The notes beneath the pieces are model-generated. The model was not told the origin of the DNA and searched no databases. It saw nothing but the letters and a program-made list of their open reading frames with translations. Of a stretch of DNA of 64,000 bases, positions 8,213 to 17,615 are shown in pieces (within the stretch, counting starts at the first letter, position 1; every line of letters begins with the position of its first letter). The stretch is from Arthrobacter rhizosphaerae. GTDB taxonomy: Bacteria; Actinomycetota; Actinomycetes; Actinomycetales; Micrococcaceae. Position numbers and translations under genes: made by a program. The stretch spans positions 110,202 to 174,201 of the forward strand of contig NZ_JALLAN010000011.1 in the NCBI RefSeq assembly GCF_023062595.1, written 5' to 3'.

Positions 8213-8983
8213 ATGTTGCGCGTGCGCCCTATCCACTTCACCTCGAATTTAGAACAGTGGACGCGATTGCTCACACTTTTAGGAATGGTCAGAACCGCGG
8301 ACGACGGCGAGTGGCAGGAGTTTGACGCCGGTTCCGGCCGGCTGGCCCTCCGGTGGGCCGATCCGGGCTCAGCTCAGGACGGAACCACTGTTTTCGGCGT
8401 CGAAGTGGGCGACCTGGACGAGTTTGCCCGCCGAACTAACGAAGCAGCGGTGGAAGCCGAAGGAGCCGCGGGATCCCAAGGTGCCGGCTCTCCAGCGGAT
8501 GAAGCCATGGCCGCCCTGGTCGATGCGGACCACGGCCGCTCATGCCGGATACGGGCCAGAGACGGCTTCAGTTTCTTCGCCGACCCCGCGGCCCACGGCG
8601 CAAACTGCGCCGACGCGGATCCGGCGCTTACCGTCGTCGCGGTCTGGTTTACGGAGGACACGGAAGGGGCGGCGTCCACGTTACGAAGCATCGGCGCGCG
8701 GCCACGCCCTGTTCCGGACAACGATGAAACAGCTGATTTCACGGCAAAAAACGGCGGTGTGCTGATGGTCCGGCCAGGGACTGCTCCAGGAAGGGCAGGA
8801 CTGGGCTTCGAATACGGCGGTGACCTGGACGGGCTGCGGGCGCAGATCGAGTCGGCCGGATGGGACGTTGCCGCCACCGAGGAAGCATTCGGCCGGACCC
8901 TTCAAGTGCCAAGCCCGGATGCGGAAGGCTCAGCCGCACATCATCCGCCCCTCTGGATTTCGGGCCCGAGGCGAGGCGTCTGA
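8213..8983 (+). CDS. VOC (glyoxalase-fold) family protein
   Basis: A 256-aa protein with two glyoxalase/bleomycin-resistance (VOC) half-modules. The first covers residues 1-125 (begins with a beta-alpha unit around PIHFTSNLEQWTRLLTLLGM, ends SFFADP), the second about 130-220. Such tandem-VOC proteins are mostly of unknown substrate. The ATG at 8213 has a strong GAGGAGG site; the earlier in-frame ATG at 8192 lies before that site and is unlikely. It is divergent from the YdeI-like gene with only 62 bp between the starts. No enzyme activity can be assigned. Confidence 0.78.
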   Translation: MLRVRPIHFTSNLEQWTRLLTLLGMVRTADDGEWQEFDAGSGRLALRWADPGSAQDGTTVFGVEVGDLDEFARRTNEAAVEAEGAAGSQGAGSPADEAMAALVDADHGRSCRIRARDGFSFFADPAAHGANCADADPALTVVAVWFTEDTEGAASTLRSIGARPRPVPDNDETADFTAKNGGVLMVRPGTAPGRAGLGFEYGGDLDGLRAQIESAGWDVAATEEAFGRTLQVPSPDAEGSAAHHPPLWISGPRRGV

Positions 8984-9050
8984 AGCTCCCGTTCTCACAC
9001 ATCCCATGAGTCGGCAAGGAGATAAGGCAGGGATACGGTAGAACTTAACC

Positions 9051-9590
9051 ATGAACGTTCGCACCCCTGACCCGAATCCCGGCTGGCTGTCCCCCGAGGA
9101 CCTCTTCGAGGCCCGTGGCCGGCTCCCCATGGTTTATGTGGAAGCTGTTCCCGTGCGGCTGGACCCGCTGGGATTCGTGAATGAGGTCGGCACCCTCCTG
9201 CAGGCTGACGAGGACGGAACCATGATCCGGTCGCTGGTCTCGGGCCGCGTTCTGTACCGCGAAACTATTCGGGCAGCGCTGTTGCGCCACATGGAGAAGG
9301 ACCTGGGCCCACTGGCCTTTCCGCAGCTTCCCATCAGCCCAGTGCCGTTCACCGTGGCCGAATACTTCCCAGCTCCGTCCCAGACCGGCTTCACGGATGA
9401 CCGCCAGCACGCCGTCGCCTTGGCTTACATCATCCCGGTGACCGGGGAATGCGAACCCCGCCAGGATGCTCTGGAACTCACGTGGATGACCCCCGAGGAA
9501 GTGCTCAGCCCCGGAGTCCAGCTCGAATTCAGCGGCGGCCGCGGAGCATTGATCAGGCAGGCGTTGGCCTTCGCCGGCGTGGGCAACTAG
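9051..9590 (+). CDS. DUF4916 (Nudix-like) protein
   Basis: A 179-aa cytoplasmic protein matching my recollection of the DUF4916 group, which is placed near Nudix hydrolases. Conserved-looking segments are PMVYVEAVPVRLD, VSGRVLYRETIRAALLRHMEKDLG (a Nudix-box-like helix but with no full GX5EX7REUXEEXGU motif) and LELTWMTPEEVL. Without a complete Nudix box, catalytic activity is doubtful. The start ATG lies 67 bp after the VOC gene. Role unknown. Confidence 0.75.
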   Translation: MNVRTPDPNPGWLSPEDLFEARGRLPMVYVEAVPVRLDPLGFVNEVGTLLQADEDGTMIRSLVSGRVLYRETIRAALLRHMEKDLGPLAFPQLPISPVPFTVAEYFPAPSQTGFTDDRQHAVALAYIIPVTGECEPRQDALELTWMTPEEVLSPGVQLEFSGGRGALIRQALAFAGVGN

Positions 9591-9744
9591 GTCCGGCGGA
9601 ATTATCGGAACCGGACTCTGGATAGGACTGCCAACCGTGTCCTGGTCCGTGCCCGGGACTCTCGCGGTTCCGGCGCATCCCGGACATGGGACCGGGTCCT
9701 TTGTAGACTGTAGGGCGGACCGCAAGAGAACTTAAGGACTCCCG

Positions 9745-10797
9745 ATGACCCAGCCCCCAGCCGCCCAGCACTATAGCGAACGCCAGGCTGGAGCCCTGCA
9801 GTCCGGGGACCACCTGATCCTGCCGGGCGGTGACACCTCGGCTGAGCTGCAGGCAGTGGACCTTGAAAAAGACGACTTTGGTTCCCCCGCCCTGATCATC
9901 GCAACCCTGGCGGACGGCATGACCCTCCGGATAGCGGTGGGCTCCTCGGTCCTGGTCGCTGAGCCGCCCGTCATCTCGCAGGACAGACCAGCGGGAGACG
10001 GCCAAACACCGCACACCGCAGCCTCCCTCCAGCTCGTCAAGCACCCCGACGAGGAGGACGACGGCGTCACTGTGGCTCCCGCCGTCGTCGTACCTCCCCT
10101 GCCCCCCACCCTCCCTGCCCCCGCTCTCCGAGCCAACGTCCCGGTGTCCCCTGCGGCTGATACCAGTCCCGCAACAGAAGAGGAACTGGCACTCATCCCT
10201 GAACCGGAGGGCACGCCGGAAACTGTCGTGCAGACGGCGGCTGAGGCCCACCCGGATGCTGAGGGCGTCCTGTTGCTCAGTGAGCGCCTGGTCAAAGGCA
10301 TCAACACCAAGTCCGGGAGCTGCCTGAAGGACCTCAGCGACCTTGCCCACGAGCTTTTTATCCTGCTCAAGGACCCGGAGAACGCCCTTTCGGTGGCAGA
10401 TTTGCTCACCGTCCTGCCGTACGACGGCAATCCGGGTCGCTGGAGTTCGGTGGAAGCAGCGCTGGCCCTGTCCAGCTATATCTGCCGTCAGACCGGGCAG
10501 GAAGAGCGCGCCGACGTCTACGAGAAGCTCCTGCGGGCACCGGATTCACAGGAATCGGATCCGTTCAAGGCACGGGTCAACGCCCGGGTGCGGCAGCGTT
10601 CCCTCAACGAACCGAATCTGTACGACAAGGAAATTTTCCGCTCCATTGATAACTCCAACCGGGAGGCAGAGCGGGAGTGGCGGTTCCTCAGGCTCCAGGC
10701 ACTGCTTTTCCTCCGCGCCCACGGCGGCTCGGAAACTATCGGCGGCCCCGAACTGAACCGCAGGATCAGCAACGAGCTGGACGCAGTGCGGGCCTGA
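9745..10797 (+). CDS. Conserved hypothetical protein (possibly DUF6707)
   Basis: A 350-aa protein I do not recognise with certainty; it resembles Arthrobacter proteins labelled DUF6707. Residues 1-75 form a compact acidic domain, residues 76-170 are a low-complexity Ala/Pro/Val linker rich in acidic residues, and residues 175-350 are predicted mainly helical with charged helices (for example LVKGINTKSGSCLKDLSDLA and the C-terminal EWRFLRLQALLFLRAHGG). There is no signal peptide or membrane segment. The ATG at 9745 follows AAGGAC. The repeated-helix C-terminus could be a protein-interaction scaffold (inference). Confidence 0.7.
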   Translation: MTQPPAAQHYSERQAGALQSGDHLILPGGDTSAELQAVDLEKDDFGSPALIIATLADGMTLRIAVGSSVLVAEPPVISQDRPAGDGQTPHTAASLQLVKHPDEEDDGVTVAPAVVVPPLPPTLPAPALRANVPVSPAADTSPATEEELALIPEPEGTPETVVQTAAEAHPDAEGVLLLSERLVKGINTKSGSCLKDLSDLAHELFILLKDPENALSVADLLTVLPYDGNPGRWSSVEAALALSSYICRQTGQEERADVYEKLLRAPDSQESDPFKARVNARVRQRSLNEPNLYDKEIFRSIDNSNREAEREWRFLRLQALLFLRAHGGSETIGGPELNRRISNELDAVRA

Positions 10798-10862
10798 AAC
10801 CGGCTCCAAAACGGTAGCGAATTACCCCTGTACCGGCACTGGCAGGCGTTGTACATTCAGGC

Positions 10863-11588
10863 ATGACCAACAATCTGAGCGTTGTCATTAATGCCGATGC
10901 ACCACAGGTGTGGACCATGCTGCGGGAGCCTGCCAAAATCTCCCAATGGCATGGCTGGGAGGCTGACGACCAAGCCGAGGAAATCAACGAAATCTACTTC
11001 AAGGACACTGTGGTCGAAAGTGCTGACCACACTGAACTGACCGTTGATGGCGGCGACGTCTTTACGCTCAAGCCGGTACGCAACGGAACCCTGGTCAGCG
11101 TGACCCGGTCAGCGCTGGACCACAATTCCGAGTGGGCTGCCTGGGACGAGGACATCACCCAGGGCTGGCTCACGTTCCTACAGCAACTGCGTTTCGCTTT
11201 GGAACGCCACCCCCACGACAAGCGGCGGACATCGTTTTTCTCCGTTCCGGGTACGGCCGGGTCGGCCATTGAGAAACTCGGCGTCAAGGACGTTCCCGCG
11301 CCTGGGGAGGAGTACTCATTGACCTTGTCCACCGGCGAGGAAATCTCCGGGCGGGTGTGGTTCAAGAGCAACCATCAGGTGGGGCTCACGGTGCACAGCT
11401 ACGCGGAACACAACGACGGCCTGCTGATTGTCGCCGACCAGCCGGTCATCGAGGATGTCAGGCCCGACGGCGGATCACTGGTGATCATTTCCACGTACGG
11501 GCTCGGGGCGCACAAGCTTGAGTCCATTCGGGCACTGTGGGACGAATGGCGCAGCGAGAACTACCCGTCGTCGGAGCCGCTGCACTGA
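10863..11588 (+). CDS. SRPBCC/AHSA1-like domain protein
   Basis: A 241-aa protein whose first 120 residues match the START/SRPBCC hydrophobic-ligand fold: it opens with a strand and VINADAPQVWTMLREPAKIS, then ends the domain with a long helix around WLTFLQQLRFALERH. The second half is a further alpha/beta region without a family I can name. No signal peptide. It is placed 65 bp after the preceding hypothetical gene and 42 bp before tgt, all on the plus strand, but no clear functional link is visible. Ligand unknown. Confidence 0.75.
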   Translation: MTNNLSVVINADAPQVWTMLREPAKISQWHGWEADDQAEEINEIYFKDTVVESADHTELTVDGGDVFTLKPVRNGTLVSVTRSALDHNSEWAAWDEDITQGWLTFLQQLRFALERHPHDKRRTSFFSVPGTAGSAIEKLGVKDVPAPGEEYSLTLSTGEEISGRVWFKSNHQVGLTVHSYAEHNDGLLIVADQPVIEDVRPDGGSLVIISTYGLGAHKLESIRALWDEWRSENYPSSEPLH

Positions 11589-11627
11589 ATCCATAAGGGT
11601 TTTCCGGGTACAAGCTGGCACACTTGA

Positions 11628-12986
<1,359 letters not shown>

Positions 12987-13006
12987 GGTGCGCCTCCCCT
13001 CATCCG

Positions 13007-13074
13007 CCATTTCGACGGTTCCCTGCGCGCTCGACGTCCCGAAGCATCGAGGTAGCAGGGAACCATCGAAATGG
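13007..13074. repeat. 68-bp palindromic repeat, copy 1
   Basis: Left arm CCATTTCGACGGTTCCCTGC (13007-13026) pairs with the right arm 13055-13074 with one mismatch; a 28-nt centre separates them and is itself partly self-complementary. Pairing extends two bases further on both sides. It follows the tgt stop by 20 bp and could fold into a long hairpin. Copies 2 and 3 at 14115 and 31803 have exactly the same length. There is no T-tract, so this is not a standard terminator. Confidence 0.92.
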
Positions 13075-13136
13075 CGCTTTCCACATAGGCGTGACTGGCT
13101 CTGGAACCCAGATGCTGGGGTGGCAACAGTGGATGC

Positions 13137-14075
13137 ATGAATCCACGTTTCCGTGCATCGCCGTCGACGGAGCACTTCTGGCGCACAGAGCAGCTGCTGG
13201 AGAAAGGCCTGAACTCAAGGGGCATCGCCAGCCTGGTTCGGGAGGGAAGCCTCATCCGCGTGCGTCGCGGGTGCTACGCACCCGGAGGTTGGTGGTCGGG
13301 CCTAAATGCCGCCACGCGTCGTCGCCAGCTCATCTATGCGCACGCACACGGAACACGTACGACGTCGACTGGAGGCTTTGCTTATAGCCACACCTCGGGC
13401 GCCAGCCTGCAACGCCTCCACCTGTGGGGCGTTGACGACGTCGTCCACCTTACGCAAGCGACCTGCCCGTCAGGGATCTCGCATGGTCGCGGGGTTGTGG
13501 CCCACACGAGACGGTTAGGCAGCCATGAACTGACTTTCGTGGACAACATGCCGTGCACTTCTTTGGAGCGCACAGTGGTGGACTGCTGCCTGACGTTCAA
13601 TCTGCGGCAGTCCCTCATCCTGGTAGACCACGCGGCCCGGCTCGGCGCCAACCTGCCCCTGATCCGTGACCATTGCTCCTCTTTGGCCGGCCGCAACGGA
13701 GTAGTGGCTCTTCGCCGGGCACTCGAGTTGGCCGATCCGCGCTCCGAGTCGGCCGGGGAGAGCCTCACGCGTGAACTGCTGCACAGGCTCCGGATCACGC
13801 CGCCCGAGCTGCAGTACGTGGTGCGGACTCCTCTGGGCGAGCATCGGCTGGATTTCGCCTGGCCCAAAAGGAAAGTGGCCCTGGAGTTCGACGGCAGGAC
13901 CAAGTACTTCGACTACCGGCCAACAGGCGAGGTTGTGTTCGAGGAGCGTCGCCGCGAGAAGGTGCTCATGGAACAGGGCTGGACCTTCCTCCGGGTCGAG
14001 TGGAGGGACTTGTTCAACGAGGCGCAATTCAAAGCACGCATACTTCGGGCGCTGGACCAAGGTTCCGACGGCTGA
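13137..14075 (+). CDS. AbiEi-like winged-helix / DUF559-like nuclease-fold protein
   Basis: A 312-aa protein with two regions. The N-terminus (about 10-50, with GLNSRGIASLVREGSLIRV and RRGCYAPGGW) matches the winged-helix of AbiEi-type antitoxins. The C-terminus (about 235-310) has the DUF559/Vsr-like PD-(D/E)XK arrangement: HRLDFAWP, VALEFDGRTKYFD, then E-RRE-L-GW and LRVEWRDLF. Proteins of this build are common and multicopy in actinobacteria; their function is not established and no toxin gene is adjacent. The gene is framed by two copies of a 68-bp palindrome (ending 63 bp before it and starting 40 bp after it). The start has only a weak ribosome site, so the first residues are uncertain. 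Confidence 0.8.
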   Translation: MNPRFRASPSTEHFWRTEQLLEKGLNSRGIASLVREGSLIRVRRGCYAPGGWWSGLNAATRRRQLIYAHAHGTRTTSTGGFAYSHTSGASLQRLHLWGVDDVVHLTQATCPSGISHGRGVVAHTRRLGSHELTFVDNMPCTSLERTVVDCCLTFNLRQSLILVDHAARLGANLPLIRDHCSSLAGRNGVVALRRALELADPRSESAGESLTRELLHRLRITPPELQYVVRTPLGEHRLDFAWPKRKVALEFDGRTKYFDYRPTGEVVFEERRREKVLMEQGWTFLRVEWRDLFNEAQFKARILRALDQGSDG

Positions 14076-14114
14076 CGCCCACCTCCACTTCGCGTCCCTC
14101 CACTCCGCGGCGCC

Positions 14115-14182
14115 CCATTTCGACGGTTCCCTGCGCACTAGGTGTCACGGAACATCGAGTAGGCACGGAACCGTCTAAATGG
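14115..14182. repeat. 68-bp palindromic repeat, copy 2
   Basis: The left arm at 14115-14134 is identical to copy 1. The right arm at 14163-14182 pairs at 18 of 20 positions. The 28-nt centre shares a CATCGAG segment with copy 1. It lies between the AbiEi/DUF559-like gene and the convergent queuosine-precursor transporter gene, which stops 8 bp beyond it. Confidence 0.92.
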
Positions 14183-14189
14183 CGGGGCC

Positions 14190-14987
14190 TTACGCAGCGT
14201 AACTTGGCTCACGCTTCTTGATGTAGCCGATCACCAAGGAGGTCACGGGGACAAAGAGGAACTCAACGAGGGTCTTATAGAGGAAGCCCACCACCACGTA
14301 GTTCACGAACCCGGCAAAGTCGTTGATGCCAATGACGGATGCGGCAATGCTGCAGAAGATCAGGGTGTCCACAAACTCACCGGCTACCGAGGAACTCATG
14401 ATGCGGGCCCACAGCGATTTCTCGCCGGTCCGGGCCTTCATCTTCACAAGGATCCAGGAATTGATGGTCTGGCCGGCGAGGAAAGCCAGCAGCGAGGCCA
14501 GCACGATTAGAGGAACCGGCCCCAGAGCGCCTTCGAGGGCGGATTGCTTGGCGGTGCCGAACTCATCGTCGAAACCGGGTAGCGCAATGATGATCCAGTA
14601 GCACAGCGAGGCGAAGACGGACAGGGCGAAGGTGGTGATGATGGCTTTGCGCGCCACCTTGAATCCGTAGACCTCACTGATGACGTCGCCAAGGATGTAG
14701 GCCAGCGGAAACAGGAAGAAGCCGCCGTCCGTGATGACCGGGCCAATGGCGACGCCTTTGGACGCTCCGATGTTGGACAGGATCAGCACCACCGCCATGA
14801 ACGCGAGCAGTATCCCGAAATACGGCGAACCAATGGAGGCGAACTTCGGAAGGGTTCTGGCGGAGCCGGTCAGGGGCAGGGCGTCGGGGCCCGGGGTGGA
14901 AGGCATGGGGGTTCCGTTCGTAGTGGTTCGCTCGGCGGCATGTTCTTGTCCGCCGGCTGTATTAGCACTGTCACGCAATTCTGCCAC
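14190..14987 (-). CDS. Queuosine precursor transporter (QPTR/YhhQ family, COG1738)
   Basis: A membrane protein of 265 aa (GTG 14987) or 238 aa (ATG 14906) with about six hydrophobic helices. The segments MAVVLILSNIGASKG, FFLFPLAYILGDVISEVYG, AGQTINSWILVKMKARTG and ARIMSSSVAGEFVDTLIF are hallmarks of the YhhQ/QPTR family, which imports queuosine precursors (preQ0/preQ1) in bacteria (family knowledge). The first ~45 residues are hydrophilic and Thr/Pro-rich. It lies close to tgt, so the pair likely performs salvage of queuine or preQ1. No riboswitch is evident upstream. Confidence 0.9.
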   Translation of the reverse strand: MAELRDSANTAGGQEHAAERTTTNGTPMPSTPGPDALPLTGSARTLPKFASIGSPYFGILLAFMAVVLILSNIGASKGVAIGPVITDGGFFLFPLAYILGDVISEVYGFKVARKAIITTFALSVFASLCYWIIIALPGFDDEFGTAKQSALEGALGPVPLIVLASLLAFLAGQTINSWILVKMKARTGEKSLWARIMSSSVAGEFVDTLIFCSIAASVIGINDFAGFVNYVVVGFLYKTLVEFLFVPVTSLVIGYIKKREPSYAA

Positions 14988-15052
14988 TCACCCGGCCACC
15001 CGCCGTCGTGCATCAGGCAGGAGTTGAAACAGGGGCCATCAAGCAGGAGGCA

Positions 15053-15643
15053 TCAGGCGGCTTCAGCCGTCAGCGACTCGGCCATCAAAGTCACTGTACG
15101 AACCACAAAGGCACGACGGCGGGCAAGTCGCCCCGGAGCGGAACCCGCTATGAGCGCATCGAGTTGGGGTAGGACGCTCCATCCATCGCACAACGTGACC
15201 ACGCTCAGCAACAAATCAGCGGCATCTGCCCGGTCGATTCCTGGCAGGACCTGGAGGATTGTGTCGATCTTAGCGGCACAGTGGCTTGCCCGCGCTTCCC
15301 GGTTCACCACATAATCGCCCCGCTCCAGCCCTTCCCAGAATTGAAGGCGGGGCAAGATTCCGTTCAGACTGTGACGATCGAATAGCCTGCCGGCGTAATC
15401 CCCCAACGCCGCAGGCCCCTTTCCCTCAAGCGGAACTTCCGTTACCACCTTGACCAATTCGGCGGCCAGGACCGCATCGAAGAGTTCATCCTTTTTGCCG
15501 AAGTACTGGTAGATGCGCTCCTTGTTGACCCCGGCCGCAGCGGCAATCCTGTCGATACGGGCACCAGCGAACCCTCTTTCGCTGAATTCAGCTGTGGCTG
15601 CCTCCAGCAACAGCGTCTTCGTCCGCTCGGTATCCCATGCCAT
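15053..15643 (-). CDS. TetR-family transcriptional regulator
   Basis: A 196-aa TetR-type repressor. The DNA-binding domain is residues 5-52 (helix-turn-helix GARIDRIAAAAGVNKERIYQYFGKKDELF); the C-terminal ligand domain contains WEGLERGDYVV and LSVVTLCDGWSVL. It is transcribed divergently from a small membrane-protein gene. Two related palindromes (15664-15677 and 15722-15735) lie in the 103-bp gap and are its likely operators. The ligand is unknown. The small membrane protein is the only obvious local target. Confidence 0.9.
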   Translation of the reverse strand: MAWDTERTKTLLLEAATAEFSERGFAGARIDRIAAAAGVNKERIYQYFGKKDELFDAVLAAELVKVVTEVPLEGKGPAALGDYAGRLFDRHSLNGILPRLQFWEGLERGDYVVNREARASHCAAKIDTILQVLPGIDRADAADLLLSVVTLCDGWSVLPQLDALIAGSAPGRLARRRAFVVRTVTLMAESLTAEAA

Positions 15644-15663
15644 TGCTTGAGTCTACCTGTTTC

Positions 15664-15677
15664 CAACTAGATGGTTG
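15664..15677. promoter_or_regulatory. TetR operator-like palindrome 1
   Basis: CAACTAGATGGTTG is an imperfect palindrome 20 bp upstream of the TetR start. It shares the CAACTA...GTTG frame with the perfect palindrome at 15722, which supports autoregulation (inference). Confidence 0.65.
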
Positions 15678-15721
15678 CAGTTGGGCATAGAACGGTCTAG
15701 TGTCGGTGTCATCGAAAAAAG

Positions 15722-15735
15722 CAACTAATTAGTTG
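15722..15735. promoter_or_regulatory. TetR operator-like palindrome 2
   Basis: CAACTAATTAGTTG is a perfect 14-bp palindrome 11 bp upstream of the small membrane-protein gene. Its position over the likely promoter/leader fits a repressor site for the divergent TetR protein. Confidence 0.75.
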
Positions 15736-15746
15736 GGGATTGAATC

Positions 15747-16055
15747 ATGAAGACAAACGCCGCTACTGCACCAACCAACACCGTGACGACGCCGGAGCCT
15801 TACTCTGTAGCGCCCGTTCCGCCAGCATCGCCCCACATGCCCTCAGTTCATGCGAGGGCACTGATTACTTGGCTTGCGATTTTTCCGCTGGTAGCGGGTG
15901 GGATGGCGCTCATCGCACCCTTCTCCGAGGGTTGGCATCCTGTTCTCCGGGCCTTCGCGCTCACACTCGTTGTGGTCCCGCTCGCCGTGTACTTCGTAGT
16001 GCCACGGTTGTTTCAGGGCTATGGATTGTTGCGCCGCCGTCGTATGTCAAAGTAG
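15747..16055 (+). CDS. Small two-helix membrane protein
   Basis: A 102-aa protein. Residues 1-35 are Thr/Pro-rich and hydrophilic; two hydrophobic helices follow (about 38-57, with ITWLAIFPLVAGGMALIAPF, and about 67-87, with FALTLVVVPLAVYFVVPRLF); the tail is very basic (RRRRMSK). The ATG follows GGGGATTG. It resembles small actinobacterial membrane proteins that TetR regulators control, but I cannot assign a function. Convergent with the serpin gene. Confidence 0.75.
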   Translation: MKTNAATAPTNTVTTPEPYSVAPVPPASPHMPSVHARALITWLAIFPLVAGGMALIAPFSEGWHPVLRAFALTLVVVPLAVYFVVPRLFQGYGLLRRRRMSK

Positions 16056-16087
16056 TCCCCGCAACGGGAATGGCTTAATCACGACTC

Positions 16088-17365
16088 TCAGCGGGGGTCG
16101 GCAACCTTGCCGATAAAGAGTGGCAGTCCCGTCTCGGCGTGGATGATTTGGTAATGGAACGGCCGGTCAAACTGGATCACACGCTCCGGCATGGGCGGCG
16201 CGCTCGTGGCCATACCATTGATCTGGGTGACCGCGGCAGCGACCGTGCCTTTTTCGGCCACGGTGATGTTCGCGGCCTGAGCTGCCTGGGTGATGATCAT
16301 TCCGGGCTGGATGTTGTCGAAGTCCTTGCTGGTACTGAGAGTCTCCTGCAAGCCGAGCGATTCGAAGACTTTGCGCAAATCGAAACTGCTCTTGTGATCC
16401 CATTTGGGCAATGAAATCTGGACCATTTCAGGCACGTCACCATCCAGGGAGTCGGCAATCTCCGAGAGTTCCGCGGTTCCAACATGGGAGGAATCCCCCG
16501 ACGTCCCCGTCGCAGGCAAAACAAGCCGCATCACGAACCCTTCGGCGTAGGGAAGATCGACAGCCTGCCAGCCAGGGCCTTCGGCATAGGCCATTTCTGC
16601 GAGATTGTTCATAGTGGGCACCATGACCTCTTCGCCGCCGGCCTTGGTAAACGGTGAGTCAGCGGTTCCATTGGCATCAAACGGCGTATCCCAGGCCGAG
16701 GCAAAATAGAGCGCATTCAGCAGGCTGAACGTATTCTCCGGATCATATGCGGCGGGCGCCTTTTTGATCCGGCCCCCCGTGTTCTTGTTCACCCAGGCAT
16801 CCAAGGCGGGAGCCGTGACTGCCTCATCGCGGAAATCCACCGGGTAGACGCCCGTGCCGTAATGCAACCCCAGCGTCTTGAGGTACTCGGGACCTGTGGG
16901 AACGTTCTTGTCAATGAAGAGCCCGTTGGCAACGTGCATGACGGGAGTCCGGGGCGGGTTTGCCTCATCTACAGACCCGGGATCGCCGTCGAACTTCTCC
17001 AACGACTCAAGCAGGGCATTCATGCCTTCGTCCCGCCCCTCAGCCGGAAGCCCCAGGACCCGGTCAAGTTCAGCCGCTGTATCCCCGGACGCGCCTGCAC
17101 GCAGCATGGCAAGGGCGATAAGCAGGCTACCGGGCGAAGAGATCACATTGCCGTTACCACCCTCCCCGCCGTCGTCCAAGAGTGCCGTTCCGAGCCTCAG
17201 GCCTGATTCGCGGTACTGCCGTAGCTGGGTTTCATAGTCGGCGCGCTCCACGGAGACCCGCGTGACGCCGTCGGCTTTTAACAGCTCCGGAGCCGACGAC
17301 GACGAACATGCGGTGAGTGCCACCGCTGCACTCGCGGCTAAGATCTTCGCTAGAAAATTCTTCAC
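16088..17365 (-). CDS. Serpin-family lipoprotein (probable inhibitory serpin)
   Basis: A serine-protease inhibitor of the serpin fold, 425 aa, exported and lipid-anchored. The signal peptide ends in the lipobox LTAC (Cys20). Serpin landmarks: ISSPGSLLIALAMLRAGASG, GGRIKKAP, LLNALYFASAWDTPF, and the C-terminal FDRPFHYQI. The reactive loop carries the inhibitory hinge EKGTVAAAVT. Counting from the conserved hinge Gly as P15 places P1-P1' at Thr-Ser in GMATSAPP. The start GTG 17365 follows GAGGGGG; a GTG at 17383 lies before that site. Inhibition of an extracellular serine protease is inferred; the target is unknown, though a subtilase is encoded 35 kb away. Confidence 0.9.
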   Translation of the reverse strand: MKNFLAKILAASAAVALTACSSSSAPELLKADGVTRVSVERADYETQLRQYRESGLRLGTALLDDGGEGGNGNVISSPGSLLIALAMLRAGASGDTAAELDRVLGLPAEGRDEGMNALLESLEKFDGDPGSVDEANPPRTPVMHVANGLFIDKNVPTGPEYLKTLGLHYGTGVYPVDFRDEAVTAPALDAWVNKNTGGRIKKAPAAYDPENTFSLLNALYFASAWDTPFDANGTADSPFTKAGGEEVMVPTMNNLAEMAYAEGPGWQAVDLPYAEGFVMRLVLPATGTSGDSSHVGTAELSEIADSLDGDVPEMVQISLPKWDHKSSFDLRKVFESLGLQETLSTSKDFDNIQPGMIITQAAQAANITVAEKGTVAAAVTQINGMATSAPPMPERVIQFDRPFHYQIIHAETGLPLFIGKVADPR

Positions 17366-17460
17366 TGCTGCCCCCTCAGACACCTTGGTTTTCAGTCAAT
17401 CAGTTCGGGCTTCGGAGAACGATGCCGACAGTGTCACGGTTTGCTGTCGTTTTGGTGTCG

Positions 17461-17556
17461 ACGCTCCCTCACCTTTCGCAACCAAAACGCCAACGCTCCC
17501 TCACCTTTCGCAACCAAAACGCCAACGCTCCCTCACCTTTCGCAACGTAAACGACC
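17461..17556. repeat. 32-bp tandem repeat, three units, plus inverted partial copy
   Basis: Units start at 17461, 17493 and 17525, each opening ACGCTCCCTCACCTTTCGCA; the third diverges at its end. An inverted near-copy of the first 18 bases lies at 17576-17593. The 9-mer CGTTTTGGT upstream (17449-17457) is the reverse complement of the ACCAAAACG inside each unit. The array fills most of the 250-bp gap between the serpin start and the ramB stop. Three units with no spacers is not a CRISPR. Confidence 0.9.
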
Positions 17557-17615
17557 CCTTGAAGCCGAGAACCCGCGAAACGTGAGGGAGCGTCCGGAGG
17601 GGCGGGCGTGGAGAA

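Noticed and set aside
17461..17556. CRISPR array
   Set aside because: Units are contiguous with no spacers, only three copies, and no cas genes occur.
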